From: Leucaena leucocephala | Taxonomy: Eukaryota > Streptophyta > Magnoliopsida > Fabales > Fabaceae | Direction of reading: 5' to 3' | Assembly: GCA_037074615.1 (NCBI GenBank) | Contig: CM073545.1 | Location: 17,564,001-17,628,000 of the forward strand | Length of the DNA stretch: 64,000 nt | Shown: piece by piece, positions 10,526 to 19,907 of the stretch | How positions within the stretch are numbered: the stretch's first letter is position 1 | Layout of the letters: each line of letters opens with the position of its first letter | The notes under the pieces: generated by a model | The model's input: only the letters and a program-made list of their open reading frames with translations | The model's database searches: none | What the model was told of the DNA's origin: nothing | Translations under genes and position numbers: made by a program

Positions 10526-13058
10526 ATTTTTAGCAGAATTACAGAATGATTAAGAGAGGATGAAAATAGACCTTCAATATCATGCCTGCATCATTTTTAA
10601 GTGAGACAAAGTTGGTTTTCCACTCTGGGTTTTACTCCTCGGAAGCAAAATAATAGTGGCGGGGAGTTCAGCCAAAATATATTAGTGCTAATAATTGGGG
10701 TAAAAACAAATTAATGGATAGAAAACGACAAATAAAACAAAGATAAAACAGTTGCCTTATTTGGGGAAAAGGAAAAGAATCTATACATTATTTATATATA
10801 TAGGAAAAAAATATTTTCAAAAGAATTATAAAGGCGAATGACTAATCATTTACTACATGTCTGCTTAGTCATTTTATATATTATGAAATTATGGTTATTC
10901 GGCCGAATTTAAATTGTCTTATCCATATATATGGCTAGATTGGATACGGAAAAATTAAATTCTTTGAAGGAGAAAATAATTTAGAATTGGTTATGATTGA
11001 AATGAAGGGATTGCACCTTTACTTTTAATATCAGACAAGAGAAACAGTGAAATAGGGTTGAGAGAAAGGTGGAACTAAATTTTCGACTTCCTAGTGATGC
11101 AAGATTGCAAGGCAACCTGATTTGTCTAAAGCTTATTCCTCGCATAAATCAAATGTAAAATTTCAAGAAAGAAAATAATGTGGATGAAAAGAAGCCCACG
11201 TTCACTCTAGAGTCTTGAGTCTTGACTGAATTAGAAGGATTTACGGCTAAAAAGAAAGAGGGATACAAATGATAATCAAGACGCTAAATGGCGTCATTTT
11301 TGTATCCCTAATTCCCCATTGTGATTTTTATATTGACAAGAAAAGAAAGGAGATTGATGCGTAATAATGTATCACGTGCAAGGATGATGAACCAAGTCTC
11401 AGCGGTTCATTCTCGGCCACAGCTTAATGATACTGTATTATTACTGCCCTATGAGAAGTAGAATTGCTGGGTTCTGATTACCTCTGATTCTGACATTGTT
11501 GCTTTGGGAGCCATGGTCTCAGATCTGGAAACCCGTCGAAAACCCAATGTGAGGCCATGTTTAAAACTCCTGGGACTCGTAATTCTTGTTGCCTCCACGC
11601 ATTTCGTTGCTCTGGGGTGAAAGTACCTTGCTTGAACTCCAATTCTTCTGCCCAATCCAGCTTCCACTGAGAGCGGGACGCTTTCCATGGGGATTTGGGC
11701 TACGTACGAACGCTTCTACCACCAATGTCGGCCTCGTCGCAGATCATATAGAAGGTGATTTTCTTCTTTTAGGTCGAGAGTGTTCTTCGTTGCTATTTCT
11801 GGTGTGAAAATGGCGAGTGACTGAGTGATATAGTAGTATTATAGTTCTCTGAGTGTGATTCGGGGGGATGAGAGACGAAATATGAATCAAGAAGGCGGCA
11901 TGGGAAGTACGTCTAAGGATCAACACACAAGTAGTGGATGTTGCCTCTTTGTTCCAGCTTCTTGGACCATTCTTGAAATCTTTCCTCTCTCTCTCTCTCT
12001 CTGGTTTTTTCTTCTGCACGTGCTTCTCAAGTTCTCATATAGATCATCGCTATGCCGGCTTCTAGCGCATTTGTGTGGCCATGGGATTATGTGGTTTTCT
12101 AATGTGGCGAAACCATTTGGCGGGTCTCGGAATGTCGCCAAACTGAACGCAGCAATGATTTGTGTAACAGGTAACGAACTAACAGAATTTTCTAGAGTAT
12201 TTCATTATATTTTTTTAAAAATTAAGTGAAGTTACACATAACGGTGTTGGTATATAGATTCTATTGTACTAACTTTAGGGGAGCCTTGCTACCATATGAT
12301 CTGATCTCACTCCATTCACATTAGCAAATTGATTCCTGTCTTCTTTTTGTAGAAAAAAACACCGACGTTTGGGACTTGGACAGGAAGTGGGAATGGGCCG
12401 GTACAGGGTTTACGATTGTTTGGGCCCATCTAGATTGTTCTATTTTGAAAATAGGCAATCCGTAGGTTTAGCTAGTAAAAGAGAGACCTATAAATATTTA
12501 GAACATATTTAATTTTTAAAAAATATTATTTTATTGTGGTTCTAGTCATGATATTTAATGAGGTATCCTAATTTTCAGGTATCTAAATTTATATCTAAAA
12601 ATAATAGACAACTTACCTTCTTATCCGATATTAGTATTTTAATTTTTGCCTGCTTCTTTCGTAACTCGTAACTTTAAATTGAATCCGTTAATTAAAAGGA
12701 AAACCGCCTTTACTTGGGAAACCCAACTCTAAATAACCATTGACGTTGAATTGGCCTTCACGTGCTGCCAATAACTCCACCCAATTAATCCCCGAGCCAG
12801 CCTAAACTACCACTCCTCTCTCTTGATATATCACTATGCATTGCGAGGGACTGATTTCTCTCCCTCCCTCTTCGCTCCTCCCCGAAACGCCATGAGAAAA
12901 AGACGAAAAACAACAAGCAAGTCCCACCACCACAGCCATGTTCTCTCCTGATCCTTAACCGGATATGCGCATTCACTATATCTGTACTAAACAAACAATC
13001 TCTCTCTTTGAGAATCCTCCTTTCTACCCGCCAACCTGCTCTTTCAGACTATACAGTT
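10526..13058. other. Intergenic spacer with one possible orphan exon
   Basis: Upstream DNA of the beta-amylase gene, an AT-rich middle, a less AT-rich block at about 11440-12180, and the leader of the proline-rich protein gene. A (CT)n run lies at about 11987-12002. Apart from the possible exon at 11449-11688 no coding feature could be supported. Confidence 0.5.
11449..11688 (-). other. Possible orphan first exon or gene remnant
   Basis: An open frame of 79 codons stands out by higher GC than its flanks. It begins MESVPLSVEAGLGRR and is rich in Arg and Ser with few acidic residues, which could suit a plastid or mitochondrial targeting peptide. A plausible splice donor (GAG then GTAATC) follows TMSESE. 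No continuation exon was recognised on the minus strand between 11448 and the beta-amylase gene. It may be a truncated gene, an unrelated non-coding block, or the first exon of something I did not recognise. Confidence 0.2.
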
Positions 13059-13508
13059 ATGTGCTACGTGGGCAAAGCGACAAAGATCTTCATCTTCATT
13101 TTCACCTTCCTCGTCGTTCTTGGCCTCGTCTTGGGATTTGGCCTCCTCCGCCACTCCCACCATAAAAATGTCAAGTGCTCCGCCGATTCCTGCTTTTCTC
13201 CTCCCGCCACAACCTTTCCCGCCCCATATTTTGCCTCTCCCAGTCCCAACTTTGGCTCCGGCTCCGCCCCGCCTACCCCTCCGACTCCGATTCCGCCTGA
13301 TTCGAACCCTAGTCCACCTCCTCCATCTGCACCTATAACGAATCCAAGCCCACCTCCGCCACCGGCGCCGATAACGAATCCAAGTCCTCCTCCGGCGCCT
13401 TTTTTGCAGTCGCCGAGTCCGCCGCCACCTTCTTCTCCGAGCGGGGCAGCCCCCCCTTTGAGCCCGCCCAGCTCGACGCAACCAACCCTAGGTCCTGCGC
13501 ATGCCTAG
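13059..13508 (+). CDS. Membrane-anchored proline-rich (extensin-like) protein, 149 aa
   Basis: A single open frame begins MCYVGKATKI and has a strong hydrophobic segment at about residues 9-31 (from IFIFIFTFLVVLG), acting as signal anchor. After a His/Lys-rich turn and two Cys, the rest (about residues 50-149) is almost wholly Pro, Ser, Ala and Thr. It has repeated SPPPP-type blocks and two copies of an APITNPSPPP unit, the substrate for Pro hydroxylation and arabinosylation in cell-wall glycoproteins. I chose the ATG at 13059 rather than 13008 because it starts just before the hydrophobic segment and the preceding 17 codons look like leader. It resembles small plant proline-rich membrane proteins of unknown role. 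Its antisense Arg-rich open frames are shadows. The intact retroelement starts 593 bp downstream. Confidence 0.7.
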   Translation: MCYVGKATKIFIFIFTFLVVLGLVLGFGLLRHSHHKNVKCSADSCFSPPATTFPAPYFASPSPNFGSGSAPPTPPTPIPPDSNPSPPPPSAPITNPSPPPPPAPITNPSPPPAPFLQSPSPPPPSSPSGAAPPLSPPSSTQPTLGPAHA

Positions 13509-14100
13509 CTGCATTTTGCGAAATTGAGTCAGGGGTCCAGAATTTTCTTGATGGGAAATTGGTTTGGTTCGATTCAAGAGCTTTGCATAGGAAAATGTGG
13601 GTTAATTAATTGGTATTTTATTTGTTCTATGCGGTTTTTACGATCAGAGCAAACATTCATATGCTTGGATTATTGATTCACATTATGTTTAATGAGCCAT
13701 CGATGTTCATTTTCTTTATTCTTTTTCTCTGATTAATGACAATATGAATAGCGAGAGTGAGGAATCGTTCGCAGCTGGCCCCAACCTCCGGTAATTGCTC
13801 AGTTTGCTGCCTCTCTTTTCTTGTTACTTCCTTTTCGTGATCGCTGTTAATTCTATAATTTTCACCATTATGAATTGTGCATTTGACTTTTTTAGGTTAA
13901 ATGAAGCAAATTCATGAAGTTCTTTTCACCAAAAAAAAATATCATTAAGGTTTTTCCTTTTACTATGTATGGGCAAGGGAATCTGATCTAATGGATCGGC
14001 ACTGTGCATTTTTTATCCGCTAGTCTCTCCTTTTTATAATTACAGTTGTTCGTTAGTCTTTAGATTCCATCAGAGGCTGCAATTTTTTTAGGGAGCTGTA
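13509..14100. other. 3' flank of the proline-rich gene up to the retroelement
   Basis: AT-rich sequence with likely 3' untranslated region. The gypsy element interrupts it at 14101, after the target sequence TGTA at 14097-14100. No gene seen. Confidence 0.5.
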
Positions 14101-14642
14101 TGTCAGCCCAAAAGAGGAAGACAACCGAAAACTCGTGGGAATGGGAGTACCCACGAGAAATGATGCCAATTGAGGTCATGGAAGCTCCTACATGTTCCTA
14201 GAGTAAGCTAGAAGGTTGCGGAAGTTTCTAGAAGATCCTAGAGAAGTGTGGAAAGATGGAGAACTCTATGGAGATATCTAGAAGACTATGGAGAAGCCTA
14301 GCTTATTCTAGAGAATTCTATACTTGTGTAGAATTATGTAGAAAGGTATAGAATAAAGATGTGTGTGGAGAATTCTAGAATTATTCTTTAAGGAGGTGGG
14401 ATGGCTATAAATACCCACCCCCTCATTCATTTGTGTTATCAAGAGTTGTAAGTTCTCTAAGCCTTCTTTGGAAAGCTTCCTTTGAGCTAATACAATTGTC
14501 TTCTTCGATATTGTTCTCTTGTTGCCTATTTCGTGTTGCTTGCTAAGTATTTTGTAGGTTGGCTGACTTAGTTCGAGTATAAGGTGGAAGTCGAGCTAAG
14601 GCCACACGTAGCTTAGACGTTGGAATCGCTAAGTGCGTGACA
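14101..14642 (+). repeat. 5' LTR of the gypsy element
   Basis: This LTR carries a TATAAATA box at 14406-14413, the likely promoter of the genomic RNA. Upstream are many CTAGA-type motifs, including two TTCTAGAA palindromes at 14226-14233 and 14373-14380, each a TTCnnGAA heat-shock-element core. It ends TGACA directly before the primer-binding site. Confidence 0.95.
14406..14413 (+). promoter_or_regulatory. TATA box in the 5' LTR
   Basis: TATAAATA lies 230 bp before the LTR end; the same motif is at 19671-19678 in the 3' LTR. Confidence 0.6.
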
Positions 14643-14644
14643 CG

Positions 14645-14657
14645 TGGTATCAGAGCC
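14645..14657 (+). other. Primer-binding site for initiator tRNA-Met
   Basis: TGGTATCAGAGCC begins two bases after the 5' LTR and is complementary to the 3' end of plant initiator methionine tRNA, the usual minus-strand primer of plant gypsy elements. Confidence 0.9.
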
Positions 14658-14685
14658 AAGTTGCGACAAAGGGAGTATCGTGACC

Positions 14686-17600
14686 ATGGCAAACCCTGAT
14701 GAAGCTAGCAACATTTTTGCGGTGCAAGAGGAGCGTGGGCGAGAGGAGGCCCAAGTTCCGTCGAAGAAAACTAGGGGGAAATCCAAGGAGACTCCACGGG
14801 AGGGGAGTTTCTCCAAGGACGTTGTGGATGCTTTCAACGTAAGGCTGACCAAGATGGAGTTGGCCGTGGGAGAACTTTGTGACACTCTTGGTGCTAAGGA
14901 GGATGACCAAGAGGAGAAGGAATCCGCGTGGATTAAGTCACTCGAAGGTCAAGTACAAGGCATGTTCAATGAGTTCGTCGATAAGATGAACAAGACCATG
15001 GAGGAATATCGGTTGCGGACGGAGGCCGAGATGCAGTCCTTACGGAACGAGTTGGCGGAGACGAAAGCCGACTTAGCCTTGTGCAAAGTTGCCTTGTCAA
15101 GCGGTGTTGGTGCAAGTGTCTCGCGAGTAAGAGTCCCGGAGCCGGCAAAGTTCGCGGGTAAGCGAGATGCTAAGGAGATCGACAATTTCATTTGGCACAT
15201 GGAGCGCTACTTGGAGGCCACTAGCATGACCGATGATGCGGCCAAGATCAACACCTCGACTCTCTATCTCGAGGGAGATGCGGCCTTATGGTGGAGAAGG
15301 CGCTATGCGGAGATGGAAAGAGGATTGATCGAGATCGCGACGTGGGAAGCATTCAAGGCGGAATTGAAAAGGCAATTCTATCCTGAGAATGCCGAGGAGC
15401 TAGCCATGAAGAAGTTGAGGGGACTAAGGCAAACGGGCTCGGTGAAGGACTATGTACGGGAGTATTCATCATTGATGCTAGAAATTCCCGACATGAGCGA
15501 CAAGACTCGTTTGCTATACTTCATGGACGGCTTACAACGGTGGGCCGAGCAAGAGCTCAAGAGGCGCGGCGTCCAAGATCTAGCGAGTGCCATAGCGGAA
15601 GCGGAGTCGCTTGTCGAGTTTGGGAACACCCAATTCAAGAAGGACAACAAGCCAAAGAAGGGGAACTTTGGCAAAGGTGGGGGAGAGAAATCCCACTTCA
15701 AGGCAACGAAACCCTTCAACGAGAAGAAGAAACAAGGTGAGCCATCGAAAGATCACTCGAGGGAACCATCGAAGTTTCGACGAGACTGCTTCCTATGTGG
15801 AGGACCACATTGGGTGAAGGAATGTCCTAATCGAGGAAAGCTCAATGCCATTGTTGCGGCACATGATGAGAGTGCCCAACGAGGTGATCAAGCGCACTTG
15901 GGGAATGTGCGTGTGGTGAACTCCGTCAAGGCAAAGACGGAGGTGGAGACCAAGCGTGAAGGAGTTGCGGCTGACGTAAAGGTGAGCTTCCAACCAGGGA
16001 AGAACTTGCTATATGTAGATGTCCGAGTGAACGGGAGGGACATCAAGGCGTTGCTTGATTCGGGGGCGAATCAAAATCTCATAGCAAGTGACGAAGCCGC
16101 AAAGCTTGGATTGGCGATGGCCAAGGAAGTAGGGTGGATTAAGACGGTGGATCAACCCTCACAGCCCATGATGGGAATTATCCGTAAAGCTCCCATCACC
16201 GTGGGTACGTGGGCTGGACAATTGGATTTGAACATGGTGCCATTGAAGGATTACAAGATGGTGCTAGGTCTCGATTTCATCGAGAGAGTGTTGCCGTTCA
16301 CTCTCGCCGAGGATGGGTTTGCTCACTTTCGAAGTGGCAGTTGTGAGCATCGTGTTGCGGTGGAGCGCATATCAGTTGGGTCAAGTGTGCTATCGGCAAT
16401 GCAAGTGGCCAAAGGAGTCAAGAATGGTGAAGAAACTTTCCTAGTAGCCTTCAAGGAAGAAGAAGGTAATGTCCCCAACTCTCTTGACATTCCTCCGCAA
16501 GTTAAGGGCGTGCTTGAGGAGTACAAAGATGTTATGCCGCCCGAGTTGCCAAAGAAACTTCCTCCTCGAAGGGAAGTTGATCATGCCATAGAGTTGGAGC
16601 CCGGAGCTAGACCTCCAGCAATGGTGCCTTATCGAATGGCTCCTCCCGAATTAGAGGAGTTGCGGAAGCAATTGAAGGAGTTGTTGGAGGCGGGATTCAT
16701 TCGACCATCCAAAGCGCCATACGGAGCTCCTGTCTTGTTCCAAAAAAAACATGATGGAAGCTTGCGTATGTGCATCGACTATAGGGCTCTCAACAAGGTG
16801 ACGATCAAGAACAAGTATCCCATTCCACTAGTGGATGACTTATTCGACCGGTTAGGAAAGGCGAAGTGGTTCTCGAAGTTGGACTTGCGATCGGGATATT
16901 GGCAAGTTCGTATTGCGGAAGGAGATGAGGCGAAGACCACTTGTGTGACGAGGTATGGCGCTTTCGAGTTCTTAGTCATGCCGTTTGGGTTAACAAATGC
17001 GCCCGCGACATTTTGCACGTTGATGAATAAGATATTCTACCCGTTCCTAGACAAGTTCGTGGTAGTCTATCTCGATGACATTGTTGTCTATAGTGAGACC
17101 CTTGAGGAGCACATCGGGCACCTACGCAAAGTGTTCCAAGTGTTGCGGGAGAACGAGTTATATGTCAAGCGGGAGAAATGCTCATTTGCGCAACAAGAGG
17201 TGATGTTCTTGGGGCACAAGATTTCTGGTGGGAAGATAAGTATGGACGAAGCCAAGGTGAAGGCGATTGTTGAATGGGAAGCGCCAACAAATGTCTCGGG
17301 TTTGAGATCGTTTCTTGGGTTGGTGAACTACTATCGTAGGTTCATCCAAAGTTATTCGAAGAGGGCGACACCCTTGACGAATCTACTGAAGAAGAATGTC
17401 CCGTGGGAGTGGGACGATGCTTGTCAAAAGGCTTTCGAAGACCTTAAGCAAGCGGTGATGAGCGATCCGGTGTTGGCGTTGCCGAACTATGAGAAGCCAT
17501 TCGAGGTCCATACTGATGCGTCAGATTTTGCAATTGGGGGCGTATTGATGCAAGAGAGACACCCCATTGCGTACGAGAGTCGCAAGCTTAATAACACGGA

Positions 17601-19428
17601 GAGGCGGTACCCCGTGCACGATAAGGAGATGACTGCGATCATCCATTGCTTGCGAGTATGGAGGCATTATTTGCTTGGGAGACGATTCGTGATCAAAACT
17701 GACAATGTGGCGACGAGCTACTTTCAAAATCAAAAGAAGCTCACTCCTAAGCAAGCTCGGTGGCAAGACTTTCTTGCCGAATTTGATTATGTAATGGAAT
17801 ACAAGCCCGGTACGGCGAATGTAGTAGCGGATGCGCTTAGTCGCAAGGCGGAGTTGGCTGCGGTAAGCGTGGTGGAAGGCAATCTACTACAACGCATCAA
17901 GGAAGGGATGGAGAAGGATGATTTTGCCAAGAATCTCGTTGAGTTGGCGAAGCAAGGAAAGACAAGGCGGTTTTGGGAGCGAGATGGTTGTCTCTACACC
18001 ATTGGAAACCGCTTGTTTGTGCCTCGATGGGGGAATTTACGAAAGGAGATCGTGAAGGAGTGCCATGATTCGATGTGGGCTGGCCATCCGGGGATTCAAC
18101 GAACGATTGCTTTGGTGGAGCGATCGTATTATTGGCCAAGGATGGAGGAAGAGATCGAGGGATATGTGCGGACATGTCTTGTGTGTCAACAAGACAAGAT
18201 TGAACAAAGGCAACCGGCGGGATTGCTAGAGCCTCTTCCTACACCCGAGAAGCCGTGGGAATGTGTGACGATGGATTTCATTTCGGCTTTACCCAAGTCC
18301 GAAGGTTGTGGTTCGATCATGGTGGTAGTCGACCGACTATCCAAGTATGGCACTTTCATCCCCGCCCCGCGAGATTGTACGGCCGAGGAAGCCGCTCGCT
18401 TGTTCTTCAAGCATGTGGTGAAGTATTGGGGACTTCCTCGAAGCATTGTGAGCGATCGAGATCCGAGATTCACGGGCAAGTTTTGGAAGGAGTTGTTCAA
18501 GATGATGGGTTCGGAACTCCACTTTTCGACGTCATTCCATCCCCAAACCGATGGGCAAACCGAGCGAGTAAATGCCTTGTTGGAGTTGTATTTGCGGCAC
18601 TTTGTGAGTGCCAACCAAAGAGATTGGGCAAAGTTGTTGGATGTTGCCCAATTCTCGTATAATTTGCAACGGAGCGAAGCCACAAAGCAAAGCCCATTCG
18701 AGATAGTGATGGGGCAACAACCACTAACCCCACACACGATTGCGGCGGGCTATACGGGGACTAGCCCTTCGGCATATAAATGGGTGAAAGGTTGGCAAGA
18801 ACAGCTTGATGTGGCGCGGGTTTACTTGGACAAGGCGTCCAAAAGGATGAAGAAGTGGGCAGACAAGAAGCGGAGACCCCTTGAGTTTCAAGTAGGCGAT
18901 TTGGTGATGGTGAAACTGCCTCCGACTCAATTCAAGGCTTATCGCCAAGTGCATAAGGGTTTGGTGCGCAAGTATGAAGGACCCTTTCCTATTGTCACGA
19001 AGGTAGGCAAGGTGTCGTATCGAGTGGAGTTACCTCAACAATTAAAGGTGCATAATGTCTTCCATGTAAGTTGTCTCAAACCTTACCATGGAGATAGCGA
19101 GAATCCCGAGCGAGGAGAGTCGAAGCAAGCACCACCCGTGATGGTGACCTCGTACGATCGTGAAGTCGACGGGATCATGGTTGAGAGACTCGTGCGACAA
19201 CGAGGCATTCCAGCGCATAAGGAATTTTTGGTGAAGTGGCGAGGCTTACCCGATAGCGAGGCGTCATGGGAGAAAGAGGCGGATTTGTGGCAATTCAAGG
19301 AGAAGATTGCTGCCTATGCAAAGGGAAAACTTGACGAGGGCGTCAAGGACTCCGGTGGGGGAGAATGTCAGCCCAAAAGAGGAAGACAACCGAAAACTCG
19401 TGGGAATGGGAGTACCCACGAGAAATGA
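14686..19428 (+). CDS. gag-pol: Gag-Pol polyprotein of the chromovirus, 1580 aa
   Basis: One open frame encodes all functions without a frameshift. Gag with a plant retrotransposon capsid region (ALWWRRRYAEM) and a zinc knuckle CFLCGGPHWVKEC lies near residues 368-380. The aspartic protease core LLDSGA is near 457, the reverse-transcriptase motif YLDD near 794, and RNase H begins around HTDASD near 942. Integrase follows, with zinc-finger cysteines CLVCQQ, catalytic Asp in TMDF and SDRDPRF, and Glu in QTDGQTERVN. A chromodomain (FLVKWRGLPDSEASWE) lies at about 1490-1540 and may steer integration to particular chromatin. I chose the ATG at 14686; the frame is open upstream, but its earlier GTG lies in the primer-binding site. 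The stop codon lies 63 bp inside the 3' LTR, so the last 21 residues are LTR-encoded. All catalytic residues I looked for are present. Confidence 0.95.
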   Translation: MANPDEASNIFAVQEERGREEAQVPSKKTRGKSKETPREGSFSKDVVDAFNVRLTKMELAVGELCDTLGAKEDDQEEKESAWIKSLEGQVQGMFNEFVDKMNKTMEEYRLRTEAEMQSLRNELAETKADLALCKVALSSGVGASVSRVRVPEPAKFAGKRDAKEIDNFIWHMERYLEATSMTDDAAKINTSTLYLEGDAALWWRRRYAEMERGLIEIATWEAFKAELKRQFYPENAEELAMKKLRGLRQTGSVKDYVREYSSLMLEIPDMSDKTRLLYFMDGLQRWAEQELKRRGVQDLASAIAEAESLVEFGNTQFKKDNKPKKGNFGKGGGEKSHFKATKPFNEKKKQGEPSKDHSREPSKFRRDCFLCGGPHWVKECPNRGKLNAIVAAHDESAQRGDQAHLGNVRVVNSVKAKTEVETKREGVAADVKVSFQPGKNLLYVDVRVNGRDIKALLDSGANQNLIASDEAAKLGLAMAKEVGWIKTVDQPSQPMMGIIRKAPITVGTWAGQLDLNMVPLKDYKMVLGLDFIERVLPFTLAEDGFAHFRSGSCEHRVAVERISVGSSVLSAMQVAKGVKNGEETFLVAFKEEEGNVPNSLDIPPQVKGVLEEYKDVMPPELPKKLPPRREVDHAIELEPGARPPAMVPYRMAPPELEELRKQLKELLEAGFIRPSKAPYGAPVLFQKKHDGSLRMCIDYRALNKVTIKNKYPIPLVDDLFDRLGKAKWFSKLDLRSGYWQVRIAEGDEAKTTCVTRYGAFEFLVMPFGLTNAPATFCTLMNKIFYPFLDKFVVVYLDDIVVYSETLEEHIGHLRKVFQVLRENELYVKREKCSFAQQEVMFLGHKISGGKISMDEAKVKAIVEWEAPTNVSGLRSFLGLVNYYRRFIQSYSKRATPLTNLLKKNVPWEWDDACQKAFEDLKQAVMSDPVLALPNYEKPFEVHTDASDFAIGGVLMQERHPIAYESRKLNNTERRYPVHDKEMTAIIHCLRVWRHYLLGRRFVIKTDNVATSYFQNQKKLTPKQARWQDFLAEFDYVMEYKPGTANVVADALSRKAELAAVSVVEGNLLQRIKEGMEKDDFAKNLVELAKQGKTRRFWERDGCLYTIGNRLFVPRWGNLRKEIVKECHDSMWAGHPGIQRTIALVERSYYWPRMEEEIEGYVRTCLVCQQDKIEQRQPAGLLEPLPTPEKPWECVTMDFISALPKSEGCGSIMVVVDRLSKYGTFIPAPRDCTAEEAARLFFKHVVKYWGLPRSIVSDRDPRFTGKFWKELFKMMGSELHFSTSFHPQTDGQTERVNALLELYLRHFVSANQRDWAKLLDVAQFSYNLQRSEATKQSPFEIVMGQQPLTPHTIAAGYTGTSPSAYKWVKGWQEQLDVARVYLDKASKRMKKWADKKRRPLEFQVGDLVMVKLPPTQFKAYRQVHKGLVRKYEGPFPIVTKVGKVSYRVELPQQLKVHNVFHVSCLKPYHGDSENPERGESKQAPPVMVTSYDREVDGIMVERLVRQRGIPAHKEFLVKWRGLPDSEASWEKEADLWQFKEKIAAYAKGKLDEGVKDSGGGECQPKRGRQPKTRGNGSTHEK
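19354..19365 (+). other. Polypurine tract
   Basis: GGTGGGGGAGAA directly abuts the first base of the 3' LTR, the expected plus-strand priming site. It also lies inside the gag-pol reading frame. Confidence 0.85.
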
Positions 19429-19907
19429 TGCCAATTGAGGTCATGGAAGCTCCTACATGTTCCTAGAGTAAGCTAGAAGGTTGCGGAAGTTTCTAGAAGA
19501 TCCTAGAGAAGTGTGGAAAGATGGAGAACTCTATGGAGATATCTAGAAGACTATGGAGAAGCCTAGCTTATTCTAGAGAATTCTATACTTGTGTAGAATT
19601 ATGTAGAAAGGTATAGAATAAAGATGTGTGTGGAGAATTCTAGAATTATTCTTTAAGGAGGTGGGATGGCTATAAATACCCACCCCCTCATTCATTTGTG
19701 TTATCAAGAGTTGTAAGTTCTCTAAGCCTTCTTTGGAAAGCTTCCTTTGAGCTAATACAATTGTCTTCTTCGATATTATTCTCTTGTTGCCTATTTCGTG
19801 TTGCTTGCTAAGTATTTTGTAGGTTGGCTGACTTAGTTCGAGTATAAGGTGGAAGTCGAGCTAAGGCCACACGTAGCTTAGACGTTGGAATCGCTAAGTG
19901 CGTGACA
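19366..19907 (+). repeat. 3' LTR of the gypsy element
   Basis: Same length as the 5' LTR and one base different by my reading. Its first 63 bp encode the end of the polyprotein. It is followed by the target repeat TGTA. Confidence 0.95.

Larger units (their letters stand above)
14101..19907 (+). mobile_element. Complete Ty3/gypsy chromovirus LTR retrotransposon, 5.8 kb
   Basis: Two 542-bp LTRs (14101-14642 and 19366-19907), both starting TGTCAG and ending TGACA, bound a 4.7-kb body. By my reading they differ at one base (G or A in the CGATATT(G/A)TTCTC stretch). A 4-bp direct repeat TGTA flanks the element at 14097-14100 and 19908-19911; gypsy elements usually make 5 bp, and the fifth base does not match. 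A primer-binding site, a polypurine tract and one uninterrupted gag-pol frame with a C-terminal chromodomain are all present, so the copy looks autonomous and recent. Size, single ORF and chromodomain fit the shorter chromovirus clades (Reina or Galadriel types); clade assignment needs a reverse-transcriptase tree. Confidence 0.95.

Noticed and set aside
11855..12229. Plus-strand open frame of 124 codons with a hydrophobic run
   Set aside because: The hydrophobic part comes from a CT microsatellite (Leu/Ser codons); no family resemblance or splice context.
13044..13481. Long antisense Arg-rich open frame across the proline-rich gene
   Set aside because: It is the mirror of CCN proline codons (GGN on the other strand) with no motif; the sense strand has a signal anchor and extensin-type repeats.
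14644..14685. Upstream extension of gag-pol starting at a GTG
   Set aside because: It lies in the primer-binding site; the ATG at 14686 is the natural start.
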